A stretch of 54,638 nt of DNA from a virus. The stretch lies in the IMG/VR virus record IMGVR_UViG_3300029817_000033, positions 1 through 54,638 of that record, one strand, 5' to 3'. The translations under genes were made by a program, and so were the position numbers. Shown here one piece after another: positions 32,668 through 40,694 of the stretch. The notes beneath the pieces were generated by a model. The model saw nothing but the letters and a program-made list of their open reading frames with translations, was not told the origin of the DNA and searched no databases. Within the stretch, counting starts at the first letter, position 1. Each line of letters begins with the position of its first letter.

Positions 32668-33053
32668 GACGAGACCCTCCGAAGGTCGATCAGCCAGCCG
32701 TCCTCCTGGCGCTTGAGCGCCTGGAAGACTTCGAGCACGTTCCCGCGTCGGTCGACCAGGATGGTCCGGTCCCACTCCGAGCGCGGCCAGCTCTCGACGA
32801 CCTTCGCGACGTTCGCCACAACAGGGGCCTTCGCCCCGAAGTCGTAGAGCCGAGCGACCAGCCAGGCGGCGCGCGCCTGCGCTGGCGTCCAGCGCCGGAC
32901 CGAGCCGGAGCCGGTGGCGGCGACCTTCGGCTGGACAACGCCGCAGCGGTCCCAGTAGTCGAGCTGTCGGAACGAGACTCCCGCTCGGATGACAACGTCG
33001 TCCGTCGAGAGGGTCGGCTCGTGGTCTTCGTCGACTTCGGCGATCTCTTCCAC
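32664..33053 (-). CDS. MerR-like DNA-binding regulator
   Basis: The product has about 129 residues. It has TLSTDDVVIRAGVSFRQLDYWDRCGVVQPK, then SVRRWTPAQARAAWLVARLYD, the winged helix pattern of MerR-type regulators. The rest lacks clear effector features. The start GTG 33053 is placed 7 bases after a TAACGT box; GTG 33062 overlaps that box and is less likely. A palindrome lies immediately upstream. It may control a nearby promoter. Confidence 0.65.
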   Translation of the reverse strand: MEEIAEVDEDHEPTLSTDDVVIRAGVSFRQLDYWDRCGVVQPKVAATGSGSVRRWTPAQARAAWLVARLYDFGAKAPVVANVAKVVESWPRSEWDRTILVDRRGNVLEVFQALKRQEDGWLIDLRRVSS

Positions 33054-33060
33054 GCCAGCC

Positions 33061-33082
33061 ACGTTAGCAGCTAGCGCGCTAG
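33061..33082 (-). promoter_or_regulatory. Operator-like palindrome and -10 box
   Basis: CTAGCGCGCTAG is a perfect 12-base palindrome lying within the 17 bases upstream of TAACGT. This is where a MerR-type or other dimeric repressor would bind. Confidence 0.5.
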
Positions 33083-33170
33083 GTGGCGAGGATCTCTAGA
33101 CGCGGCGACGCCCCGGTGACCCGAGGAGGTCGAGCCGGGGCGCCGCTGTCAGGGCTTCTCCGAGGGCAGT
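33063..33170. other. Regulatory gap before the MerR-like gene
   Basis: These 108 bases have no gene. They hold a palindrome at 33071-33082 (CTAGCGCGCTAG), a -10 candidate TAACGT at 33066-33061, and a terminator-like hairpin at 33109-33142. Confidence 0.6.
33109..33142 (-). terminator. GC-rich hairpin
   Basis: CGCCCCGG and CCGGGGCG pair perfectly (8 bp) with an 18-base loop. It lies between the 33171 gene and the MerR-like gene, so probably ends the upstream transcript. Confidence 0.5.
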
Positions 33171-33467
33171 CTACCCGAGCATCAACTCCTGACAGGTGTA
33201 GAGCCCCGAGAGCAGCCGAGGGATGACGTAGTCGCCCAGAGTCCAGCCAGCAGCGTCCCGGCCGGAGATGACGACGAGGCCAGCTTGGTCGACTCCGATC
33301 ACGGAGTAGTTGCCGGGCAGGTAGGCCGCCACCTTCTCGACGCTCACGTCGTGCGCCGGGCCGACGACAGCTCGGCGAACGAGCCGGTCGCAGGAGGGGC
33401 AGCGGTTGTGGGAGATGACGTCATCGTGGATGCCACAGTGGACCTCCAGGGCGAGAGCGGAGGTCAC
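33171..33467 (-). CDS. Small Zn-like conserved phage protein
   Basis: The product has 98 residues from a GTG at 33467 that overlaps the DUF932 stop as GTGA. It has CGIHDDVISHNRCPSCD (possible zinc site) and a C-terminal part LPGNYSVIGVDQAGLVVISGRDAAGWTLGDYVIPRLLSGL. Similar short proteins occur in many actinophages, with no known function. Confidence 0.6.
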   Translation of the reverse strand: MTSALALEVHCGIHDDVISHNRCPSCDRLVRRAVVGPAHDVSVEKVAAYLPGNYSVIGVDQAGLVVISGRDAAGWTLGDYVIPRLLSGLYTCQELMLG

Positions 33468-34711
33468 GCCGCCACCGCGATGTCCAGGGCCTTCATGGCT
33501 GCCAGTTCGAGGTCGTAGGCGACGTCCGGGTTGCTCACCGTCTGGGCAAAGCTCGTGACGGCCTGCATGACGCCACCGGCCGTGACCTGCCCTCCGGCGA
33601 TGAAGTGAGCCAGCACGCCCTCGCGCTGCTCGTCGGTGAAGCTGAGCTGCTTCGAGACGATCTCGATGACCTGGGCCGGGTTCTCGATCCGCTTCGATGC
33701 CTTCGCCTCGATCTTCGAGAGCGCCTTCTCGACGTACTCGGGGTCCAGGAACGCCTTGACGGCATCGCGCGCCTGGGCGGTGACGAGAGCGAGCGCCTTC
33801 TGTTGCGTGTCGGTGCTCCAGTCGACGATCCCGTGCTCCAGCTTGCCCGCAAGGTGGATGCGCTCGAAGGCGTCGGCCTCGATCATCACTCCGTTCGCGC
33901 AAGCCAGGAGCAGGAAGCGCGGGCCGAGCGAGAACGCCGAGCCGCCCGTCTCTCCGTTGGTGAGGACGAGGCCAGCGCAGACGCCGTTCGAGTCGACGCC
34001 GTAGCGGTCCTGGAGCGCCTGCGGGAGCTGGCCGGGTGCGTAGAAGCCGGAGCTGTTGCCCTCGTGGTGGTAGACCCCCTCGCCTCCGAAGGGCGAGCGA
34101 TAGTTGGCGAGGAGCTGCGGCGAGTTGCGGAAGATCTCCGGGGCGGCGAGGTTCACCCGCATGCGCGTCTCGGTGAGGTCGCAGCCGAGGACTTCGACCT
34201 GGGTGCCGGTCTCGTAGATGCCAGCGAGCGCGGCCGTGAGCACGTCGAAGTTCTCGATGATCATGTACCGGTCCGAGAGCACCGCTCGGAGGACGCCGCG
34301 CTCTCCAGGGTCACCCTGGAAGCAGCGAGCCATGACGGTGCGCTTGTCGGGCTCAGCGAAGTAGGTCGGGGCGATGCTCCCGTCCTCCTGCTCTGCCGCT
34401 CCCGAGACTAGGCCGTGTATCCAGCCGTTGACGTTCTCGTCGTAGAGGTCGGGGCGCTCTGCTCGCATCCGGCGCAGATACTTGACGGGGATACCGAGCT
34501 TGTCTGCCAGGTGGCCGTCGGCGATCGCCGTCGGGGTGAACTCAGCTCCGGCGTCGTCGAAGACCGACGTCCCGGCGACGGAGAACGTGCCCCCGCGCGA
34601 CCGGAGACCGGTGATCGGTCCGACGATGTCGAGCTTCGCCGCCTGCTGCTCCTTGAGGATGCGAGCGAGGCCGGCCATGTTCGTGTTGCGTGCTTCGAGT
34701 TGGACTGTCAT
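33464..34711 (-). CDS. DUF932-family protein
   Basis: The product has 415 residues. ATG 34711 follows CTTGGAAGGAGAGGCA; an earlier in-frame ATG lies inside the ribosome binding site. The chain resembles DUF932 phage/plasmid proteins: GLRSRGGTFSVAGTSVF, KYLRRMRAERPDLYDENVNGWI, RGVLRAVLSDRYMIIENFDVLTAAL and SAFSLGPRFLLLACANG. The role of the family is unclear; a link to DNA replication or recombination is suggested by context. Confidence 0.7.
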   Translation of the reverse strand: MTVQLEARNTNMAGLARILKEQQAAKLDIVGPITGLRSRGGTFSVAGTSVFDDAGAEFTPTAIADGHLADKLGIPVKYLRRMRAERPDLYDENVNGWIHGLVSGAAEQEDGSIAPTYFAEPDKRTVMARCFQGDPGERGVLRAVLSDRYMIIENFDVLTAALAGIYETGTQVEVLGCDLTETRMRVNLAAPEIFRNSPQLLANYRSPFGGEGVYHHEGNSSGFYAPGQLPQALQDRYGVDSNGVCAGLVLTNGETGGSAFSLGPRFLLLACANGVMIEADAFERIHLAGKLEHGIVDWSTDTQQKALALVTAQARDAVKAFLDPEYVEKALSKIEAKASKRIENPAQVIEIVSKQLSFTDEQREGVLAHFIAGGQVTAGGVMQAVTSFAQTVSNPDVAYDLELAAMKALDIAVAA

Positions 34712-34790
34712 TGCCTCTCCTTCCAAGCGTCGGCGGGAGTGCCGACACGGATCGAGACGAACCGAAGCTCGTCTCTCACCGTGTCGAAGC

Positions 34791-35252
34791 TCACGACTTC
34801 CTGGCTTCGGCTTCTTGCGCGTGGATGCAGGTCGACGTGCAGCGCTCCGAGGGCTGGTGATAGATCGCTTCGAGTTCGGCGTGGATCTCTCGACGTCGAT
34901 CGACGACGCCCGAGACTCGACGGTCGGAGCGCTCGCCTCGCATCGGGTCAGCGAACGGGCCGTGGCGGTGCCACCACAGGCCTTCTCGGACTCGACGGTC
35001 GCCCTTGCGACGAGCGCGCGCCCAGGGGCGACGACGCTCGCGCCTCTGCGGATCGGCGTCCGGCCAGACGATCCACTGCTCGCCCGTGACGGTGTTCGTG
35101 ATCATCGAGGGCAGGCGGCCTTCCCCAGCGTAGAGAAGCGCTCGCTCTCGCGCCTCCTCGAAGGTCTCGACGAGCGTCTGGCGGAAGCACGAGTAGCTCG
35201 TGACCTTGAAGGGGTGAGTGGAGTCGGGGTTCGCCGAGTCGAGCACCCTCAC
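34791..35252 (-). CDS. Unknown early protein
   Basis: The product has 153 residues from a GTG at 35252 that overlaps the upstream stop as GTGA. It has FRQTLVETFEEARERALLYAGEGRLPSMITNTVTGEQWIVWPDAD, then a long Arg-rich part and CTSTCIHAQ near the C-terminus. The longer frame upstream is a shadow. Function unknown. Confidence 0.55.
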   Translation of the reverse strand: MRVLDSANPDSTHPFKVTSYSCFRQTLVETFEEARERALLYAGEGRLPSMITNTVTGEQWIVWPDADPQRRERRRPWARARRKGDRRVREGLWWHRHGPFADPMRGERSDRRVSGVVDRRREIHAELEAIYHQPSERCTSTCIHAQEAEARKS

Positions 35253-35542
35253 GACTTCGCCCAAGCCTTGCGGACGTTCTTGAACTGGTGGACGAGCACC
35301 CAGACGATGAGGGCCAGAGCGGCGATGATGCCGACCGGCCCGTAGGGCGACACGGCGGCTGCTACGCCCGTGACGACGAGGACGATAGAGATGGCTCGAA
35401 TGGTCGCCGCCACGGCGCCAGGCGCTCGTGTGGGCGGCTGTGGAGCAGCCGTAGGGCGAACGCCCTGGGCTGCGAGCAGTTCGTGCCCTCGGGCGACGAG
35501 CTGGGCTCTCCGCTGAGCAGAGGCTGGGTCGATGGCGGTCAT
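35249..35542 (-). CDS. Small membrane protein, two helices
   Basis: The product has 97 residues. The N-terminal half is cytoplasmic and Ala/Pro-rich. Residues about 50-90 hold two hydrophobic stretches (AISIVLVVTGVAAAVS and VGIIAALALIVWVLV) ending with a basic tail. Start ATG 35542 overlaps the previous stop as ATGA. Function unknown. Confidence 0.6.
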   Translation of the reverse strand: MTAIDPASAQRRAQLVARGHELLAAQGVRPTAAPQPPTRAPGAVAATIRAISIVLVVTGVAAAVSPYGPVGIIAALALIVWVLVHQFKNVRKAWAKS

Positions 35543-35898
35543 GACTGGACCTTGCAGTCTCCCGGGTGCCACGCCTGCAAGCAGAAGAGGCACGGAGCCG
35601 GTTGGGGGTCGATGTAGCCTCGCTCGATCGGCGGGGTCTCGTAGACGGTGAGCCCGTTGACCTTCTTGCCCTTCGAGTTGATGACCGAGACGACCTCGAA
35701 GCGGCGCTGGATGCCGTCGCGCTCGCGGTCGACGATGCGCCGAGCGATCGTCCAGCCCTGCTTGAGGGGCAGGTAGGGGATGAACGCCGTCGTGGCTGCA
35801 TCGAGCGAAGGGAACAGCTTGTGCTCGATGTTGACCGGCGTGTGGATCGTGTAGCACCGGAGCCGCTGGCTCTCGGTGAGGGTGGCGGTTGGTTCCAT
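35539..35898 (-). CDS. Unknown early protein
   Basis: The product has 119 residues. It has VNIEHKLFPSLDAATTAFIPYLPLKQGWTIARRIVDRERDGIQRRFEVVSVINSKGKKVNGLTVYETPP and a CLFCLQAWHPGDC end, possibly zinc binding. A CTTGGAAGGAGAGAC leader precedes the ATG, and the AAAGTCCACTAGC element is just upstream. Confidence 0.6.
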   Translation of the reverse strand: MEPTATLTESQRLRCYTIHTPVNIEHKLFPSLDAATTAFIPYLPLKQGWTIARRIVDRERDGIQRRFEVVSVINSKGKKVNGLTVYETPPIERGYIDPQPAPCLFCLQAWHPGDCKVQS

Positions 35899-35935
35899 GT
35901 CTCTCCTTCCAAGTGGGTGCTAGTGGACTTTAGCT
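35899..35935 (-). promoter_or_regulatory. AAAGTCC element plus SD leader
   Basis: On the minus strand CTAAAGTCCACTAGCACC is followed by CTTGGAAGGAG and the ATG at 35898. The first block recurs near 43597 and 47546; TAAAGT fits a TANNNT -10 box. Either promoter or operator. Confidence 0.45.
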
Positions 35936-38413
35936 CTACGATGCGCGGGCGCCGCAGATCGGGCACTCCTCGCCGGGCTGGCTCTCGCGAGCCAGCGGGG
36001 CCTTGCAGGTCTGGCAGATCGGGTCGGAGTCGGTGACTCGCTCAGGGGCCAGCGTCTCGAACTCGGCTTCGATCTCGACGTCGTCCTCCGGCGCCGGAGC
36101 TGCGTCGCCGAGCACGAAGGCCAGAGCGCCGCAGATCGAGTCGTCCAGGTGGCGGCGCGCTCTCGTGGCCGCGACGTAGAGGAGCCGAAGCTCGCTCGGC
36201 GAGGGCTCCCCGCCATCCTTCGGCGTCGAGAAGTCGCTGCCGAGCCGAACGACGTCCCACTCCCGGCCCTTGGCCTTGTGGGCGGTCGATACAACGATGT
36301 CGGCGTCCTCCTCCTTGGCGGTGGAGTTGACCAGGTCGATGATCGTCTGCGCCCCGTACTCGTCGATGATCTTGACCATCAGCCGCAGCTCGTCGCCGTT
36401 CGGATCGAGGTCGGCGTAGTCGCGAACCTCGGTCCAGGTGGCGAAGCACGCCAGCTCCGGGTGCTCCGTGCGCCTCGGTGGCGTCGCCTGGAGATCGAGA
36501 GCAGCTCGGCAGAAGGAGGCGATGTCGCTCCCGCCGCCCATCAGGTGCACTCGGCGGCCTCGGCCGACCTCTCGGAGAGCGAAGTCGATGGCTCCGGCGT
36601 TCGTGCGGCTGAGGTACGCCTTCGGGTCGTCGTGCGGTCCGACGGCGCTCTCGTAGGGGGCTCTGCCGGTGAGCCGAAGCTCAGCTCCGGGGATGCGGGC
36701 CAGGATGACGTTCGCCACGTCGGCGATCGGCTGGCCGAAGCGGAAGCTGTTGGTCAGGAAGGTGCGGTTCCCGTCGACGCTGGCGAGGGCGTTGACTGCG
36801 CCGCGCCAGTCGTAGATCTGCTGGCAGTTGTGCGTCACGATCCCGTCGGCGACATAGGTGTGGTCATCCTCAACCCTCATGGAGTAGACGGTGCCAGCAA
36901 AGAACGGGGAACGGTAGCTCCCGGCGTTCTCGATACGGCTCCAATGGCGCTCGCCTTCGCCGCCCCTCTTCGCTGCTTCATCCGGAGTTAGAACGCTCAT
37001 GCCGTCCATGATGTTGCAGGCTCGGGTCACGAGCGCGCGCCGCAACATCAGGTTCCCGTTCGAAGGGTCCCACAGTGGGAACCTGATGTCCCTGCCATCC
37101 TCCGCCAGCGCCTTAGCGGCCCGGTTGCTGTTGTCGCCTACCATCTCCCAGAACGTCCGCACGTCCACGAGATGCGTGAGCGTCGGCTCGAATGTCCAGG
37201 TCGGGATCCCGAACTCGTGTGCTGTAAAGGCTTCCGCGAGTGCAGCCCCATCAGCTGAACTCCACATCGACAGAATCCACAGGGCGTCCGCCCCTTCTGC
37301 CTGCGCTCGAAGGACAGGACCGAATCCTCGGCCGTAGTGCGCCTGGCAGCGTCCGATGCGGTACTGACTGCCACGGCGCATCATGTAGACAAGGTGTTGA
37401 TTATCGAATGCGCCACGCAGGCGCACGATGACTCGATGATCGGGCGTATACCGAGTCACGCGACCAGCCGCCTTCACGACAACCAGGTCACCCCTGTACG
37501 GACGCTCGGAGACGCCTAGAACCTTCTTGCCTCGCAGATGCAGGTAAGAACGGGCTACGTCATATGCGACCACTACGTCACCAGCCTGAATCTGTTCGAT
37601 GGGTCGCTCCTCAATCACCGTGGCCTGTTGGCCCGATCCGGCGGTAATCACTACCTGTACCATCGTCCCGGCAGGTTGGCAGCTGTCGCCGACGAAGACG
37701 ACTTGGCACTGCTGCTGGGAGACGATCGAGAGCATCACCGGGTCGGCGTCCTGGGCCTCGTCGAAGAGGATGAAGTCGACCGGGATGACCGGGTGGTTCA
37801 GCTCCCAGAGCTTGAGGTAGCAGTCGTGCGTGAACGGCAGCGAGCCGTGAGGGTTCGCGAGGTCGTCCCATGCTGCGACCAGAGCTGGAGCGAGCGCTCG
37901 ACGAACCTCTCGGTTGTTCGACCAGCCCCGGCGACCTTCGAGCGGGGCGTCGATGCCGTCGATGTAGGGCACGTGGTCGATCGAGATGACCCGGTCGGCC
38001 GAGTGCGAGAAGTTGCGGGTCGCCTTGATGACGAGCCCGGCGAGGTAGCCCGGCGAGAGCCGCCGAGCCGCCCCGTCGACCTGGATCGTGAGCGGGTCGA
38101 TGCGGAGGCGCCGAGCGATCTCGTCGCCCCGCATGCGGACGGTCGGGAGGCGGTGCTTGTAGCGCACGCCGGTCGACCGGAAGGCCAGCGAGTGAGCCGT
38201 CGAGGCGTTCACGTTCGCTGGCATCTTGGCTTTGGCGTCCTCGACGATCGACTTGTTGAAAGCGACGTACTGGCCGCGCTTCGAGGTCGACTCGGCGATG
38301 GCGATGAGCGTCGAGGTCTTGCCGGTCCCGGCTCCGGCCTCGATCGCGAGAGAGGCGCCGGTCGCGAACAGGCGAACGGCGTCCCTCTGCTCTGCGGTGA
38401 GTTCGTGGCTCAC
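35936..38413 (-). CDS. UvrD-type helicase interrupted by an intein
   Basis: The precursor has 825 residues from a GTG at 38413. Extein parts make a 540-residue UvrD/Rep-like helicase: Walker A GAGTGKT (27-33), DEAQD (218-222), motif GDS-CQQIYDWRGA split by the intein, then VVSTAHKAKGREWDVV and LRLLYVAATRARRHLD. The C-terminus has PICQTCKAPL and CPICGARA, a zinc-ribbon candidate. The intein runs from C245 to N529, just after GDS. It is expected to splice out with C530 as the C-extein nucleophile. The helicase would act in phage replication or repair. It overlaps the upstream gene as GTGA. Confidence 0.88.
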   Translation of the reverse strand: MSHELTAEQRDAVRLFATGASLAIEAGAGTGKTSTLIAIAESTSKRGQYVAFNKSIVEDAKAKMPANVNASTAHSLAFRSTGVRYKHRLPTVRMRGDEIARRLRIDPLTIQVDGAARRLSPGYLAGLVIKATRNFSHSADRVISIDHVPYIDGIDAPLEGRRGWSNNREVRRALAPALVAAWDDLANPHGSLPFTHDCYLKLWELNHPVIPVDFILFDEAQDADPVMLSIVSQQQCQVVFVGDSCQPAGTMVQVVITAGSGQQATVIEERPIEQIQAGDVVVAYDVARSYLHLRGKKVLGVSERPYRGDLVVVKAAGRVTRYTPDHRVIVRLRGAFDNQHLVYMMRRGSQYRIGRCQAHYGRGFGPVLRAQAEGADALWILSMWSSADGAALAEAFTAHEFGIPTWTFEPTLTHLVDVRTFWEMVGDNSNRAAKALAEDGRDIRFPLWDPSNGNLMLRRALVTRACNIMDGMSVLTPDEAAKRGGEGERHWSRIENAGSYRSPFFAGTVYSMRVEDDHTYVADGIVTHNCQQIYDWRGAVNALASVDGNRTFLTNSFRFGQPIADVANVILARIPGAELRLTGRAPYESAVGPHDDPKAYLSRTNAGAIDFALREVGRGRRVHLMGGGSDIASFCRAALDLQATPPRRTEHPELACFATWTEVRDYADLDPNGDELRLMVKIIDEYGAQTIIDLVNSTAKEEDADIVVSTAHKAKGREWDVVRLGSDFSTPKDGGEPSPSELRLLYVAATRARRHLDDSICGALAFVLGDAAPAPEDDVEIEAEFETLAPERVTDSDPICQTCKAPLARESQPGEECPICGARAS
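36827..37681 (-). other. Intein (about 285 residues)
   Basis: The first residue is Cys (CQPAGTMVQVV), block B is VTRYTPDHRVIV with the TxxH motif, and the end is VYSMRVEDDHTYVADGIVTHN followed by Cys, a full set of splice residues. The middle (about residues 97-160) has LVYMMRRGSQYRIG and FGIPTWTFEP segments that loosely resemble GIY-YIG or related inserted domains, not a clear LAGLIDADG nuclease. Codon use here is more mixed at third positions than in the flanks, consistent with separate origin. Confidence 0.88.
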
Positions 38414-38553
38414 GAGTGGGCCTCGATCTCGTCGTACTCAGCGTCGGCCTCAGCGACCTGGAGCGCCAGCTCGTACTCGCCACGGAGGACGAGGAGCTGG
38501 ACGGCGTTCGGTCGCCGGAGGATCGAGCTGAGTTCCTTCGCTGCGATGGCCAT
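38410..38553 (-). CDS. Small helical protein upstream of helicase
   Basis: The product has 47 residues: MAIAAKELSSILRRPNAVQL then an acidic helical half ending EYDEIEAHS. The start ATG 38553 follows CTTGGAAGGAGAAGCC, a strong ribosome binding site, and the stop overlaps the helicase GTG as GTGA. It likely couples or assists helicase expression. No family is known. Confidence 0.65.
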   Translation of the reverse strand: MAIAAKELSSILRRPNAVQLLVLRGEYELALQVAEADAEYDEIEAHS

Positions 38554-38579
38554 GTGGCTTCTCCTTCCAAGAGTTGATG

Positions 38580-38622
38580 CGCCAAGGTTAGCAGATGCCG
38601 TCGAGAAAGTCTAGACGGCGGG
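38580..38622 (-). promoter_or_regulatory. 43-base repeated promoter/terminator, copy 1
   Basis: Identical over 43 bases to 40917-40959. On the minus strand -35 TAGACT (38613-38608) and -10 TAACCT (38590-38585) are 17 bases apart. GCCGTC and GACGGC can pair around this -35, and the upstream gene's TAG lies within the block. Could end one transcript and start the next. Confidence 0.6.
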
Positions 38623-38859
38623 GTCCTCCGAGCTGGCCGGAGCTGGCAGCCGCCCCGTCTCTCGCGCCCAGGTCTCGATGTCGCTCCAGTCCCACGCCGG
38701 GCGACCTCCAACGGTCCAGCGCTGCTTCGGGAACGTCGTCCCGATGTAGCGCCACTGGTCGGCGGTCTGACGCTTGACGCCCAGGCGCTCGGCGATCTCG
38801 ACGAGACCGACCGGCTCGGCGTGGTTGAGGCAGCAGCGGCCTTCGAAGCAGCGGGTCAT
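38611..38859 (-). CDS. MerR/AlpA-like HTH protein
   Basis: The product has 82 residues. GLVEIAERLGVKRQTADQWRYIGTTFPKQRWTVGGRPAWDWSDIETWARETG is the layout of excisionase/AlpA-like winged HTH proteins. Such proteins bind DNA as regulators or recombination factors; with no integrase seen, a regulatory role is more likely. A Cys-rich start (CFEGRCC) is unusual. It overlaps the preceding gene as ATGA. Confidence 0.65.
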   Translation of the reverse strand: MTRCFEGRCCLNHAEPVGLVEIAERLGVKRQTADQWRYIGTTFPKQRWTVGGRPAWDWSDIETWARETGRLPAPASSEDPAV

Positions 38860-39914
38860 GACTGGTCCTCCTCAGGGTCGTCCAGGTGCATCAGGAACGA
38901 GGCGACGTCGTCCCAGCGGCGGGAAGCCTCGACGAGAACCTCTCGGTCGGACGCCTCGATGCTCACGGCCTCCTCCCAGAGGTCGGCGTCCCGGCACTCC
39001 TCGATCTCGTCGCGGATGAGGTCGACCATCGTCGCCGGTTCGAGGGCGTCCAGCTCCCAGCACTCCTCGCCGTACTCGGCGAGGTAGCCAGCGGAGCGGC
39101 TGTCGGTGAGCTTCGTCGGGTTGGGCGGCGGGTTGTACTCGTCGACCTGGTCCATGTTGAGGGCGATCCGCTTGATCTGGAGCGCCGGTCGGCCGTCGCA
39201 GTCGGCGTCCATCGACTCCCACAGCTCGCGGCGAGAGACCACGAACTCGCCCTCGTCGTTCTCGTGGCCGAGCCCTCTCGCCTCCATGTTCTCGCTGCGG
39301 GCGTTGAAGTAGTCCCGCTCGATGAACAGCTCCAGGCGGTCCCGGATGTCGCGAGTCATGTCGATGCCGCTCGGATCGTGGTCGCCCAGGTGGAGGATCA
39401 CGACAGACTGCCCTCCGGCGATGTAGCTGCCGAGCCGCTGAGCAGCTCCCCAGACCTCCGACTGGCTCGTGTAGCCACGGCAGGAGAAGTAGGGGACGTC
39501 CTCAGCGGGGCAGATGGCTTCGAGGACGCCGATCAGGGCGTCCTTCTCGATCCAGACTTCGACTCGGTTGGGTTGGCTGGCCCACTTGTCGGTACGGAAC
39601 GAGCGCGCGGCCGAGGCCACCCGAGCACTCAGGTCGTCCCAGTGCTGGAGGTCTCGCAGCTCGCGAGTGCGGTCGACGATGAAGTCCCAGTCGAGAGCCC
39701 CGGCCAGCCGAGCATCGTTGATGATCGAGCCGAGCCGGGAGTACTCGCTTTGGCGGTTCGGGATGAACCCCCGCGAGACGAACTGGTAGTAGAGCTGGCG
39801 AAGCGTCAGATCGAGCCCTTGCGCCTGGTAGGCGCGGCAGATCCGGTTCGCCTGCGTGATGACGTCGAGGGTCGCTGGAGAGAACTTCTTGGGGGTGTAG
39901 CAGATGCGCGTCAC
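38856..39914 (-). CDS. Topoisomerase VI A-like (mini-A) Toprim protein
   Basis: The product has 352 residues from a GTG at 39914. Residues 37-50 (LTLRQLYYQFVSRG) look like the winged-helix catalytic region of Topo VI A/Spo11, with Y42 or Y43 as nucleophile candidates. Residues 117-128 (RVEVWIEKDALI) and 173-183 (ILHLGDHDPSG) fit a Toprim fold with E123, D178 and D180. This matches the Topo mini-A type described in mobile elements. It could cut or relax DNA; no subunit B partner is recognised. Coupled by GTGA overlap. Confidence 0.68.
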   Translation of the reverse strand: MTRICYTPKKFSPATLDVITQANRICRAYQAQGLDLTLRQLYYQFVSRGFIPNRQSEYSRLGSIINDARLAGALDWDFIVDRTRELRDLQHWDDLSARVASAARSFRTDKWASQPNRVEVWIEKDALIGVLEAICPAEDVPYFSCRGYTSQSEVWGAAQRLGSYIAGGQSVVILHLGDHDPSGIDMTRDIRDRLELFIERDYFNARSENMEARGLGHENDEGEFVVSRRELWESMDADCDGRPALQIKRIALNMDQVDEYNPPPNPTKLTDSRSAGYLAEYGEECWELDALEPATMVDLIRDEIEECRDADLWEEAVSIEASDREVLVEASRRWDDVASFLMHLDDPEEDQS

Positions 39915-40168
39915 CGGCCTCCCTCCTTGATCCAGGTGTCAACGACGAAGCCGCCGCACTTCCGCGCTGCGGCCTCGGCGCTGGCGAGGTTGTCGCTCCG
40001 GCGCTCGACCCAGCCGCCCGAGCGGCTCACCGCGAGGTAGCGGCGCATGGAGGTCGTCCGGAGGATGCGGGCCGGGTCAAGCAGCCCGCCCGGGTAGTTG
40101 GGCAGCCGGAAGGTCACGACTCGCGTCGTCACCGTCCGGCGCACTTCGAGGGCTTGGATCGTGGTCAC
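39911..40168 (-). CDS. Unknown small basic protein
   Basis: The product has 85 residues from a GTG at 40168 overlapping the previous stop as GTGA. It is basic, with TVTTRVVTFRLPNYPGGLLDPARILRTTSMRRYLAVSRSGGWVERRSDN. No family is recognised. Confidence 0.6.
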   Translation of the reverse strand: MTTIQALEVRRTVTTRVVTFRLPNYPGGLLDPARILRTTSMRRYLAVSRSGGWVERRSDNLASAEAAARKCGGFVVDTWIKEGGR

Positions 40169-40392
40169 TGGACGGCCCTCGCTCCCTCAGCCGTGAGGCG
40201 GTAGTAGACGCCCTGGCCGGTGCTGTAGCCGTTGCCGTAGACCCGTCGGACCAGGCCGAGCCGGACGAGCGCCCCCGCCGTCCGGGTGACTCCGTTGACC
40301 GGAGCGCCCAGCTCCCGAGCCAGGTGCTTCGGAGAGACCAGCCCTTTCGCCTCAGCGATGACGGCGAGGGCCCTCTTCATCTGGGCGGTCAT
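40165..40392 (-). CDS. Winged-helix regulator
   Basis: The product has 75 residues. MTAQMKRALAVIAEAKGLVS, ARELGAPVNGVTRTAGALVRLGLVRRVYG and VYYRLTAEG form a typical winged HTH with wing. The ATG at 40392 overlaps the previous stop as TGATG. It may be an early transcription regulator. Confidence 0.65.
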   Translation of the reverse strand: MTAQMKRALAVIAEAKGLVSPKHLARELGAPVNGVTRTAGALVRLGLVRRVYGNGYSTGQGVYYRLTAEGARAVQ

Positions 40393-40694
40393 CACTTCCA
40401 CCCGAGAGCGCGAGCGGCGGCGCCGGGCAGGTAGCCGATCTGCTCGCCCTCGGCGATGTAGACGACAGGAGGCTCGTCGATGAGATCGGGCAGCTCGGGG
40501 CGCTTCTCATCGCAGCCCTCCTCGTCGTGCTCGTCCCAGTCGATCCCGCATTCCGAGCAAGAGGTCTGCTCGCCAGCGGAGTCGGCGACGGTCTCGATCG
40601 AGTACTCGAAGGGCCACGAGGGCTGGTGCGCGAGGCGAACCTCGGCGTCCTCGGGGAAGTCTTCGAGCAGTTCCAGAAGCTCGCCGACGGTCAT
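40392..40694 (-). CDS. Acidic protein with CxxC
   Basis: The product has 100 residues: MTVGELLELLEDFPEDAEVR, then SCSECGIDWDEHDEEGC and PPVVYIAEGEQIGYL. Similar short proteins occur in many phages; function is unknown. Its translation is coupled to a 13-residue leader peptide by ATGA overlap. Confidence 0.65.
   Translation of the reverse strand: MTVGELLELLEDFPEDAEVRLAHQPSWPFEYSIETVADSAGEQTSCSECGIDWDEHDEEGCDEKRPELPDLIDEPPVVYIAEGEQIGYLPGAAARALGWK

Noticed and set aside
36999-37337. Plus-strand open frame within the intein
   Set aside because: It is a shadow of the intein; it has no ribosome binding site and no recognisable domain, so it is not a homing nuclease gene.
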